In this document: positions 54,371 through 61,670 of the stretch, piece by piece
Numbering within the stretch: position 1 is the stretch's first letter
Layout: each line of letters starts with the position of its first letter
Assembly: GCA_016793645.1 (NCBI GenBank)
Contig: JAEUHD010000185.1
Coordinates: 1-64,000 of the forward strand
DNA: 64,000 bases
Direction: 5' to 3'
From: Verrucomicrobiales bacterium
Lineage (GTDB): Bacteria; Verrucomicrobiota; Verrucomicrobiia; Limisphaerales; UBA9464
Position numbers and translations under genes: made by a program
The notes under the pieces: generated by a model
Seen by the model: the letters and a program-made list of their open reading frames with translations, nothing else
What the model was told of the DNA's origin: nothing
Database searches by the model: none

Positions 54371-57300
54371 ATGCGAGGTTTGCGGGCCGCCATGCATTTC
54401 GAGTCCTTCCTTCGCCGCGTCCGATTCTGTCTGGGTGCGGTCCTGTTCGCCGGTGCGGTTCATTCGGCGGAACTGGAGTTGCCCCGGGTGGCGCCCGGGG
54501 GCTGGATCCACTTCTCCTCGCCCGGGGCTGCGGGACAGGTGCATCGGCTGGAGTCCTCGGAGGATTTGGTGGAGTGGCGGGAGATGGCGGTTCTGCACGA
54601 TGGTCCGTGGGAGTTTGCGGACGTCACGGCGCCCGGACGTTCCTCGCGATTTGTCCGCGTCACGTCGCGGGCGCGCTCCAGTCAGGACGACGGAAAGAAC
54701 GCCGTCGTCCTGCCGTCGGATCCCTTTGCCGAGCCGGCGGTCACCTCTGAATTCCTGCGGCCGGCGAGCCTGGGCTGGATCAAGTTCGCCATCCTGCGCG
54801 AGGACGAGTCGCGGGTCTGGTTTCAGGACAGCCGGAAGTATCCGTTCCATTTCGAATTTGCCCGACTCCGCCTGCCGCCCTTCGCCGGGATCACCCGCTC
54901 CGAGTTCGACCGGCAAACGCTGTTTCGTGCCGGGGCGAAGGCGGTTCTGGGGGCGATCCTGATTCCCCCGAATCCGGCGTCCGGTGACTACGGGATCCAG
55001 TTCGTCGGACAGGACGTCTGGACCCGGGAGGAGATTGCGCGGTGGTTCGAACGGGTCCGCGCCGGCGTGCTCGCACCGCCGGGGACCCGGCCGGTCTACG
55101 TTCCCACGTTCGAGCAGGAGCCCCTGGCCCTCGCCGAGCGCGACTGGCTCGCGGCCAGGGGCATTGATGTCGCGTCCGCCTCCCGCTGGCTGTCCGTGGA
55201 CGCGGTGTTTTCGGAGGGCTGGGCCGTGGGACGGCTGGTGTTTGTACCCGGAGCGGGCATCGCGGCGGCCTACGCCTCCGGGGAACTGAAGCCGGAGGAC
55301 ATCCTGCTGACCGACACGGTTCCGGCGGAGGTTCCCTTCGTGTCCGGCATCCTTGCGCTGAATCCCGCCACGCCGAATTCCCACGTCGCGATTCTGGCCC
55401 GGGGCTGGGAGATTCCCTTTGTCTGGTTTGCCGACCCCGGGGAACGGCAGCGTCTCGTCGCACTGGCCGGGCGGGACGTCGCCCTGAGGACGGGTCCCTA
55501 CTTCGCGGCCCCGCATGTGACGGATCTGTCGGGTCAGCTCACTCCGGCGCTGCGCACACAGTTGGCGAATCTCCGGCGTCCCGCCCCGCTCCGGTATCCA
55601 CCCAAGGAGTCCCTGGGGACTTGGACCACCAACGTCGCGAATCTCACCCCGGCTGCGACGCGATATGTCGGGGGCAAGGCGGCCAACTACGGACTGCTCC
55701 GCAGGACGATTCCCGATCATTGCGGTCCGGCCCTGGCGCTGACATTTGACGTTTGGGACGCGTTCCTGGACCAGCCGCTGCCGGGAGGAATCCCCCTGCG
55801 CACGTTCATCGCCGGGGAACTCGAGGGACTCTCCTATCCTCCGGACATGTCTGCGGTCCGGACCCGGCTGGCGAACATCCGCAGTGTCATCACCCGCACC
55901 GCCACCTTTTCACCGGCGCAGAAATCGCTCCTGCTGTCCGCGCTCACCCAGGGACCCTTCGAGCCCGGTCGGAAGCTCCGATTCCGCAGCTCCACCAACG
56001 TGGAGGATGCCGAGGACTACACCGGCGCGGGCCTGTACGACAGTTACAGCGGGTGTCTCCAGGATGATCTGGACGACGACACGTCCGGTCCGTCCGCCTG
56101 CGATCCGGAGGAGTCCGGAGAGCGGGGTGTCTTCCGCGCCATCCAGCGGGTGTACGCCAGCTTCTACAACGAGAACGCCTTTCTGGAGCGGCTGCGACGC
56201 GGCGTGAGCGAGGACGAAGTGGGTATGGCCGTGCTGGTGCACCATTCGTATCCGGACGCGGACGAACTGGCCAACGGCGTCATCGTGCTCCATGCGAACC
56301 GAAGCTTCGGAAGCCTGGGGTTCTGGGGGGAGATGGTCTCCCAGCTCGGTGCGGTCTCGGTGAGCAATCCGGACTCCGCCGCCCGTCCGGAGCGGGTGAG
56401 CTTCTCGTCCTCGGGAGGTTCCCGGTATGTGGATCGGGTCGAGTCCTCCAGCCTCGTCCCGCTGGGAGGCACGGTCATGACCTGGCAGGCGGATTATCTG
56501 GAGTTGGTCCGACTGCTGGAGTCGGTCACCCAGGGTTACGGCAAGCTCTTTCCCGGGAAGACGGAGTTCTCCCTGGATCTCGAGTTCAAGCGGATCCGTC
56601 CGGGTCGCCTGGAGATCAAGCAGGTGCGTCCGCTACCCGGCGCGGCGACGGGAACGCAGATTCCCTTCCTGTTCTCCGAGCCGACGGAGTGGTGTGTGGA
56701 GGAGGGCGAGTTCGGAACCCCGCTCGCCAAGCATCGCCTGAAGTGCCGGCTGTCCATGGGCGCCGACCCGAGACGGCTCGACGCGGAAGGACTCGCCACC
56801 TCGTTCTATCGCGATGCGATCCTGACCTTCCGGCAGGACACGATCTGGATGACCTTGAGCAACGGCCCCGCAGTGTGGACGGAGTTCACCCATGCGGTGG
56901 AGGGCAATGACGTTCTCGATCGCTGGGTCCACGGCAGCGGCGCCGACCGTCGGCAGTTTGAGTTGCGGACCACGGTGGAGCGCACGGTCCCCCGAAGTGC
57001 GCCGGCGTGGTTCACTCCCTCGGATTTTCGAAGGACTCTCCAGGTCCGGTATGCCACCCCGCAGCCCGAACTGGGATGGGAGGGTCCGGCGCCAACCCGT
57101 GAGGACGTCGTCGTGCTGAGGGATTGCCCCGGACGCGGCCCGGGCGATCTGCCCCAGGAGCGCATCCTGCGTCATCCGCGGCAAAAGGGCGTGGGGGTGA
57201 CGACGCGGTTTGCGTGGCCCACGCCCCCGGCCGGACCCAGCGCAGGCTACACCGCGCCCAACGTGGGGTTTGAGGAAACCACTCTGGTGGGATTCACGAC

Positions 57301-57526
57301 GGAGCCGGTCGTGCTTCGGGCTGCGGCAGCGCAAACCTACTCACCCGGGCACCACAACTTCACCGAGACCTTTGTCTTTGAACCGCGCCTCGATCCGGCG
57401 GTGCCCACCACCCGAATCGCGGAACTGGAGGCGGCGGGAATCCGAATGGTCATCGTCAGCACCGGATTTGACGCCGCCGAGTGGTGGGTGATGGACACAG
57501 CGGGCGCGCTGAAGCGATGGCCATAG
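54371..57526 (+). CDS. Exported PPDK-like ATP-grasp protein with phosphohistidine-like domain
   Basis: A 1051-residue protein; ATG 54371 is used and ATG 54392 is an alternative, both leaving a signal peptide (FCLGAVLFAGAVHSA). An N-terminal region of about 250 residues is unassigned. Near residue 338, ATPNSHVAILARGWEIPF matches the swivelling phosphohistidine domain of PEP-utilising enzymes (SH-x-A-x-x-A-R). The PPDK_N/ATP-grasp domain follows (about 433-760): VGGKAANYGLL, FRSSTNVEDAEDYTGAGLYD, and LEIKQVRPLPG. The order is mobile domain before ATP-grasp, the reverse of PEP synthase, and the PEP/pyruvate barrel is not visible. Export of an ATP-grasp enzyme is odd, since ATP is scarce outside the cytoplasm. 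Confidence 0.82.
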   Translation: MRGLRAAMHFESFLRRVRFCLGAVLFAGAVHSAELELPRVAPGGWIHFSSPGAAGQVHRLESSEDLVEWREMAVLHDGPWEFADVTAPGRSSRFVRVTSRARSSQDDGKNAVVLPSDPFAEPAVTSEFLRPASLGWIKFAILREDESRVWFQDSRKYPFHFEFARLRLPPFAGITRSEFDRQTLFRAGAKAVLGAILIPPNPASGDYGIQFVGQDVWTREEIARWFERVRAGVLAPPGTRPVYVPTFEQEPLALAERDWLAARGIDVASASRWLSVDAVFSEGWAVGRLVFVPGAGIAAAYASGELKPEDILLTDTVPAEVPFVSGILALNPATPNSHVAILARGWEIPFVWFADPGERQRLVALAGRDVALRTGPYFAAPHVTDLSGQLTPALRTQLANLRRPAPLRYPPKESLGTWTTNVANLTPAATRYVGGKAANYGLLRRTIPDHCGPALALTFDVWDAFLDQPLPGGIPLRTFIAGELEGLSYPPDMSAVRTRLANIRSVITRTATFSPAQKSLLLSALTQGPFEPGRKLRFRSSTNVEDAEDYTGAGLYDSYSGCLQDDLDDDTSGPSACDPEESGERGVFRAIQRVYASFYNENAFLERLRRGVSEDEVGMAVLVHHSYPDADELANGVIVLHANRSFGSLGFWGEMVSQLGAVSVSNPDSAARPERVSFSSSGGSRYVDRVESSSLVPLGGTVMTWQADYLELVRLLESVTQGYGKLFPGKTEFSLDLEFKRIRPGRLEIKQVRPLPGAATGTQIPFLFSEPTEWCVEEGEFGTPLAKHRLKCRLSMGADPRRLDAEGLATSFYRDAILTFRQDTIWMTLSNGPAVWTEFTHAVEGNDVLDRWVHGSGADRRQFELRTTVERTVPRSAPAWFTPSDFRRTLQVRYATPQPELGWEGPAPTREDVVVLRDCPGRGPGDLPQERILRHPRQKGVGVTTRFAWPTPPAGPSAGYTAPNVGFEETTLVGFTTEPVVLRAAAAQTYSPGHHNFTETFVFEPRLDPAVPTTRIAELEAAGIRMVIVSTGFDAAEWWVMDTAGALKRWP

Positions 57527-57535
57527 CTGCGATTC

Positions 57536-57892
57536 TCAGGACACCCGGTTCCCGCTTCGGGCCTGGGCCCCTCCCAGGAGCGCGCTGGCGAGGTGAAGGA
57601 ATCCCGGCGCGGCAAACAGGAGGAAGTAGGGGCTGAGTGGCTTTCCCAGGGCCACGCTGACCATGAAGAACAACGCGAGACTCCCCATCGTGATCAACGC
57701 CCCGGACAGCTCCCGCCACCACGCGATTCCAAATCCCACCACCACCCCCACGGGAAAGAGCAAAAAGGCCACCGCCTCCCCCGCCGTGAACCGCAGGTGC
57801 TCGCGTCCGCCAAACGCAAAGGCAAAGAGCAGCAGGGCACTCGCAAGTCCCCAGATTCGGGCCATCCAACGCAGGACAAGTTCCGGTTTCAT
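57536..57892 (-). CDS. Small integral membrane protein
   Basis: A 118-residue protein with four predicted hydrophobic helices: IWGLASALLLFAFAF, VAFLLFPVGVVVGFGIAWW, ALITMGSLALFFMVSVAL and YFLLFAAPGFLHLASALL. It resembles small DUF-type membrane proteins of unknown function. It lies convergent to the PPDK-like gene (nine-base gap) and divergent from the glycosidase gene. Confidence 0.75.
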   Translation of the reverse strand: MKPELVLRWMARIWGLASALLLFAFAFGGREHLRFTAGEAVAFLLFPVGVVVGFGIAWWRELSGALITMGSLALFFMVSVALGKPLSPYFLLFAAPGFLHLASALLGGAQARSGNRVS

Positions 57893-58031
57893 TCAGGTGG
57901 GCCAAGCCTAGAAGACTGCTTCGCGCACGCAACCGGTCGTGCATCCTCCCGGCGCGGGCATCCCGGGCGCGATCCAACGAATTGATTCGCCTTGGTTGCC
58001 GTCGGTCACGACGGTCATGCCGGGTCTTGCC

Positions 58032-60266
58032 ATGAGCACTGGAATTGGATGCTGCCGTCCGCGGAAACCTCGGTGGGGACGCCTGGCGTCCTCGTTGCCC
58101 GCAAGGGCGCTTCTCGGGCTGTGGATCACCGTGGGAGTCGGGTGCCCGACCTGGGCGGCCGATGCCGCGGACTGGTTCGCCTTTGAACCGCCACCCGATC
58201 GATTTACGGAGAGCGCACTCGATCTGCGGCGGCTCAACGAGGCGTATGCCGGCGAACACGGGGTCATCGGGGTCCGCGGGGACGGGTTTGTTCACTCGGC
58301 GAACCAGGAACCGGTCCGCTTTTGGGCGGTCAACGGTCCGCCGGCCGAGTTGAGCGGCCCGGCCCTCGCGACCTGTGCGCGCCGCCTCGCCAAGTACGGG
58401 GTCAACCTGGTGCGGATGCATGGGGCGGTGTTCCAAAAGTCGGGCGGGTGGGATCCGAAGCGCGTTGCGCACGCCCAGGAAGCCGTGGCGTCGCTCAAGG
58501 CGGAGGGAATCTACTCGCACCTCTCGATCTATTTTCCGCTCTGGATGACGCCGGCCGCGGATCATCCATGGCTCAAGGGATACGACGGCAAAACCCACCC
58601 GTTTGCCGCGCTGATGTTCAATCCGGAGTTCCAGGAGCATTACCGCGGTTGGTGGAAGGCGCTGCTGCTCACTCCGGACGCCGCCGGGCACCGTCTCGTG
58701 GATGAACCGGCGCTCTTCGGGGTGGAGATCCAGAACGAGGACTCCTTCTTCTTCTGGACCTTCAATCCCGACCAGATTCCCGCCGCGCAACTGGAAATCC
58801 TCGAGGCGCAGTTCGGCGCGTGGTTGATCCGGAAGCATGGTTCGCTTGCTGCAGCGCAGGCGGCGTGGGGAGGCACGACGGAAAAACGCGACGCCTTCGC
58901 CGCCGGTCGCGCGGGGTTCCGTCCACTCTGGAATCTCTTCAGTGAGAAAACCGCCCGGGACCGGGACACCGCGCAGTTTCTTCTCGAGACCCAGCGGAAC
59001 TTCTACGCCGGGATGGCGGCGTTTCTGCGCAGCCTCGGATTCAAGGGACTCATCACGGCGTCGAACTGGGCCACGGCCAGTCCGGAGATCCTGGGTCCGC
59101 TGGAGCGCTGGAGCTACACCCCCGGCGACTTCATGGATCGCCACGGCTACTTCAGCGTGTCCCACCAGGGGGAGAATTCGGAATGGTCCCTGCGCAACGG
59201 CCATACGTATGCCGATCGCAGCGCGCTGCGGTTTGATCCGGTCGCGCCCGGGCAGGCGCGGCAGTTCGTGCATCCGGCCATGGACATCACCTACGCGGGC
59301 AAGCCGCAGATGATTTCGGAGACGACGTGGAATCGTCCGAACCGCTATCGCAGCGAGGCGCCGATCTACTTCGCCGCCTATGGGGCTCTGCAGGGTTCGG
59401 ATGCCCTGGTCCATTTCGCCCTCGACGGTGACCGGTGGTCGGTGAAGCCGAATTTCTTCATGCAGCCGTGGACGCTCATGGCCCCCTCCCAGATGGCGCA
59501 GTTCCCGGCCACCGCGCTCCTGTTTCGTCGCGGCCTGGTTAGGCCGGGGGAGGTGCTGGCGAAGGTGGATCTCAACACCAACGACCTGTTGAGCCTGAAG
59601 GGCACGCCACTGCCCCAGGACGCCAGCTTCGATGAACTGCGACTCAAGGATGTGCCTGCGGGCACGGAGGTGAAACCCGGTCAGCGCATCGATCCGTTGA
59701 TTCATTACGCCGGTCGCGTCGAGGTGAACTTCACCCCCACGCCAGGCAAGGTCACGTTGGGCGATCTGAAGCCGTTCATCGACCGCGCGGCGAAGATCGT
59801 CCGCAGTTCGACCCGGGAACTGACGCTCGACTACGACCGGGGACTGCTGACCGTCAATGCCCCCGCCGCGCAGGGAGCGAGCGGCAACTTCAAGGCAGCC
59901 GGAGAGATCCCGCTCGCGGAGCTGAGTCTCCGGTCGGAGTTGGACAACGGACACTTCCTTGTGGTGTCCCTCGACGACCAACCCATCGGCACCTCGAAGC
60001 GGATGCTGCTTCAGGTCATGTCCGAGGAACGTCCGACCGGCTTTGCCACGGAGGATGCCGGGAAAGGGTTGAAGAAGATCACCGACATTGGCCACGACCC
60101 CTGGCAGGTGAAGAGCCTTCAGGGCACCGTGACATTCAAAACCGCGGACCGTCTCCGTATCCAACCGCTGGACTTCAACGGGTATCCGAAGGGTGAAGCT
60201 CTTCTGGGAACGACCCTCACCCTGTCGCCCGAGACCCTCTACTACCTGGTCACCCGGGCTCCATAA
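58032..60266 (+). CDS. Exported clan-A glycoside hydrolase-like protein
   Basis: About 744 residues from ATG 58032; in-frame starts at 58017 and 57939 are possible. A basic stretch then a hydrophobic signal (ALLGLWITVGVGCPTWA) indicates export. The (beta/alpha)8 part shows GVNLVRMHGAVFQ, LFGVEIQNEDSFFFW with the likely acid/base Glu236, and QMISETTWNRPNRY with the likely nucleophile Glu430. The C-terminal third is beta-rich. The closest layout is GH5/GH42-type enzymes; the substrate is unknown. With L-fuconate dehydratase and the ThuA-DUF1080 protein it fits polysaccharide use. Confidence 0.85.
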   Translation: MSTGIGCCRPRKPRWGRLASSLPARALLGLWITVGVGCPTWAADAADWFAFEPPPDRFTESALDLRRLNEAYAGEHGVIGVRGDGFVHSANQEPVRFWAVNGPPAELSGPALATCARRLAKYGVNLVRMHGAVFQKSGGWDPKRVAHAQEAVASLKAEGIYSHLSIYFPLWMTPAADHPWLKGYDGKTHPFAALMFNPEFQEHYRGWWKALLLTPDAAGHRLVDEPALFGVEIQNEDSFFFWTFNPDQIPAAQLEILEAQFGAWLIRKHGSLAAAQAAWGGTTEKRDAFAAGRAGFRPLWNLFSEKTARDRDTAQFLLETQRNFYAGMAAFLRSLGFKGLITASNWATASPEILGPLERWSYTPGDFMDRHGYFSVSHQGENSEWSLRNGHTYADRSALRFDPVAPGQARQFVHPAMDITYAGKPQMISETTWNRPNRYRSEAPIYFAAYGALQGSDALVHFALDGDRWSVKPNFFMQPWTLMAPSQMAQFPATALLFRRGLVRPGEVLAKVDLNTNDLLSLKGTPLPQDASFDELRLKDVPAGTEVKPGQRIDPLIHYAGRVEVNFTPTPGKVTLGDLKPFIDRAAKIVRSSTRELTLDYDRGLLTVNAPAAQGASGNFKAAGEIPLAELSLRSELDNGHFLVVSLDDQPIGTSKRMLLQVMSEERPTGFATEDAGKGLKKITDIGHDPWQVKSLQGTVTFKTADRLRIQPLDFNGYPKGEALLGTTLTLSPETLYYLVTRAP

Positions 60267-60339
60267 CCCGCACCCTGTCCGTCACGTCATGAAGGGGGAG
60301 ATGTCCGGACAATTCCCCGCGCGGCGGCTACGGGGGTAG

Positions 60340-60372
60340 CCGCGGAGGGAACGACGCGCTGACCTTCCCCAA
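60340..60372 (+). repeat. Direct repeat flanking the VapBC region, left copy
   Basis: CCGCGGAGGGAACGACGCGC followed by TGACCTTCCCCA. The right copy is at 61522-61552 and lacks one C. A hairpin GCGGCTAC/GTAGCCGC lies just upstream (60322-60342). The rest of the 60267-60429 gap shows no gene. Confidence 0.75.
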
Positions 60373-60429
60373 GTTACCGAACCCGTCCCCTGAGGCAGTC
60401 GGACAATCAAAGCGCGGCGGACAGCCAGG

Positions 60430-60831
60430 TTATGGGGTGTAGATCTCGAGATCCGGCGCCGTGTGCGCGAAATGGGAGGGGTTGCGGGTCACGATGCGAC
60501 GGGCTCCCTTGCGCCGTGCGAAGGTGGCGTGGAGTGAATCGTAGATGCCTCCGCCCATCACGCCGCGCCGTCGGGCTTCACGGATCGCCGTCTCATAGTC
60601 GGTCCATGACAATGGCTCCACGGACAGGTTTGACTTCAGGGCAAGCGTCAGTTCAGTCGCTGCCTCCACCGGAATCTTGTAGAAACCCGTAAGCGTGGAG
60701 AAAGTCTCCGCCAGCGCGTGCGCGTCCGTGAATGGAGCTTCGGATTCCTCCAACGCCTCCAGGCAGGCTGTATGCTCGGGGTGACGCTCGAGAACAACTC
60801 CGACCAGAATCCCCGTGTCCAGGAAGGTCAT
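60430..60831 (-). CDS. vapC: PIN-domain toxin, VapC family
   Basis: A 133-residue PIN-domain protein. The acidic metal-binding residues are in MTFLDTGIL (Asp5), ALAETFSTL (Glu43 region), GGGIYDSLHA and IVTRNPSHF. VapC toxins are Mg-dependent ribonucleases, typically acting on initiator tRNA or rRNA. The gene overlaps the antitoxin gene by four bases (ATGA), the usual VapBC layout with antitoxin first. The domain looks complete. Confidence 0.92.
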   Translation of the reverse strand: MTFLDTGILVGVVLERHPEHTACLEALEESEAPFTDAHALAETFSTLTGFYKIPVEAATELTLALKSNLSVEPLSWTDYETAIREARRRGVMGGGIYDSLHATFARRKGARRIVTRNPSHFAHTAPDLEIYTP

Positions 60832-61103
60832 CGCTCGTAATGCCGCGCGACTTCGACCGCGTCGGCGAGTGCGGTGGACGGAACCGCTCCCGTCCAGAGC
60901 TTCAATTTACCCCGCTTTGCCACCTTCCCTCGCGCCGTAGGTTCAACCTCCAGGACGATGCGTCCGGGTGTCGCTGAGGCTTTTAGCCTCTGTCCGCGTG
61001 GCATCCCTGCCGCCCGCCGCAGTTCGAGGGGAAGGACGATTCGATTGGAGCCATCGAGTTGTACGGTGGTGGTCACGCCAAAACCATGGCGTGGTGATGG
61101 CAT
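60828..61103 (-). CDS. vapB: AbrB/SpoVT-type antitoxin of the VapBC pair
   Basis: A 91-residue protein with the AbrB/SpoVT swapped-hairpin pattern TTVQLDGSNRIVLPLELRRA, then a linker and a C-terminal segment (VPSTALADAVEVARHYER) likely to bind the toxin. ATG 61103 is used; a GTG at 61079 would begin at the AbrB core. It should bind its own promoter in complex with VapC. Region 61104-61170 would hold that promoter. Confidence 0.88.
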   Translation of the reverse strand: MPSPRHGFGVTTTVQLDGSNRIVLPLELRRAAGMPRGQRLKASATPGRIVLEVEPTARGKVAKRGKLKLWTGAVPSTALADAVEVARHYER

Positions 61104-61178
61104 AGTGACAAGTGCCTCCTGAATCTGGAGGTCAACCAGGACCGTGAAAGCCCATGGGCCGCTCCGCTCCCAGTTATC

Positions 61179-61196
61179 GAACCTGTCACCCTATCT
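61179..61196 (+). repeat. GAACCTGTCACCCTATCT motif, copy 5
   Basis: One mismatch to the consensus. It lies 75 bases upstream of the vapB start, in the gap before the partial large repeat. Confidence 0.7.
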
Positions 61197-61322
61197 TGAG
61201 GTACGCCGTGAGCGGTTTCTCTCTGAGGAGGCGCTTCGGGAAGTGTTGCGACGATACCCAGTAGCGTTCGTCGTTGCGGATATCGGCGCGCCGCTCAGGC
61301 GCATCGAGGTTTGGAGGTTATC

Positions 61323-61340
61323 GAACCTGTCACCCGATCC
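61323..61340 (+). repeat. GAACCTGTCACCCGATCC motif, copy 6
   Basis: One mismatch to the consensus. It touches the start of the large repeat at 61337, as copies 2 and 3 touch or bracket the repeat at 40069-40244. Confidence 0.7.
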
Positions 61341-61490
61341 GCGGCGGCCTTGCCGCGGATCGGGATCAGAACCGCGCGGCAGCGCAGTTCCACCTGCAGG
61401 GACTCCTCCGGGGTGGCTGCGGGCTGTCGCCCGCGGGTGACTTCTCCGACGCACCCCCGTGCGGAGGACCTGACCGTGGGGAGGCTCCCC
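61337..61490 (-). repeat. Rearranged large multi-hairpin repeat
   Basis: Segments of the family in a different order: GTCCGCGGCGG-like TCCGCGGCGGCCTTGCCGC and AACCGCGCGGCAGCGCAG first (61337-61394), then GGGCTGTCGCCCGCGGG and CGCACCCCCGTGCGG (61424-61490). This is either a fragment of a tandem pair or a rearranged copy. No gene is seen in 61104-61670. Confidence 0.8.
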
Positions 61491-61521
61491 AATGCGACGT
61501 TCCCCTTGCACCTCGTGGGAT

Positions 61522-61552
61522 CCGCGGAGGGAACGACGCGCTGACTTCCCCA
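61522..61552 (+). repeat. Direct repeat flanking the VapBC region, right copy
   Basis: CCGCGGAGGGAACGACGCGC followed by TGACTTCCCCA, matching 60340-60372. The two copies bracket vapC, vapB, two CTGTCACC motifs and the rearranged repeat, about 1.2 kb. Confidence 0.75.
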
Positions 61553-61670
61553 GGCGTGTGGCGTGGACTCCGCCCCAGCCCGCACCGAAGGCACGGATCG
61601 GAATTCGGGACGTTGACCCAGATTCGGTCCTGGCTGAAAACTTGAACCTGGACACCGAAAACTCGGGAAT

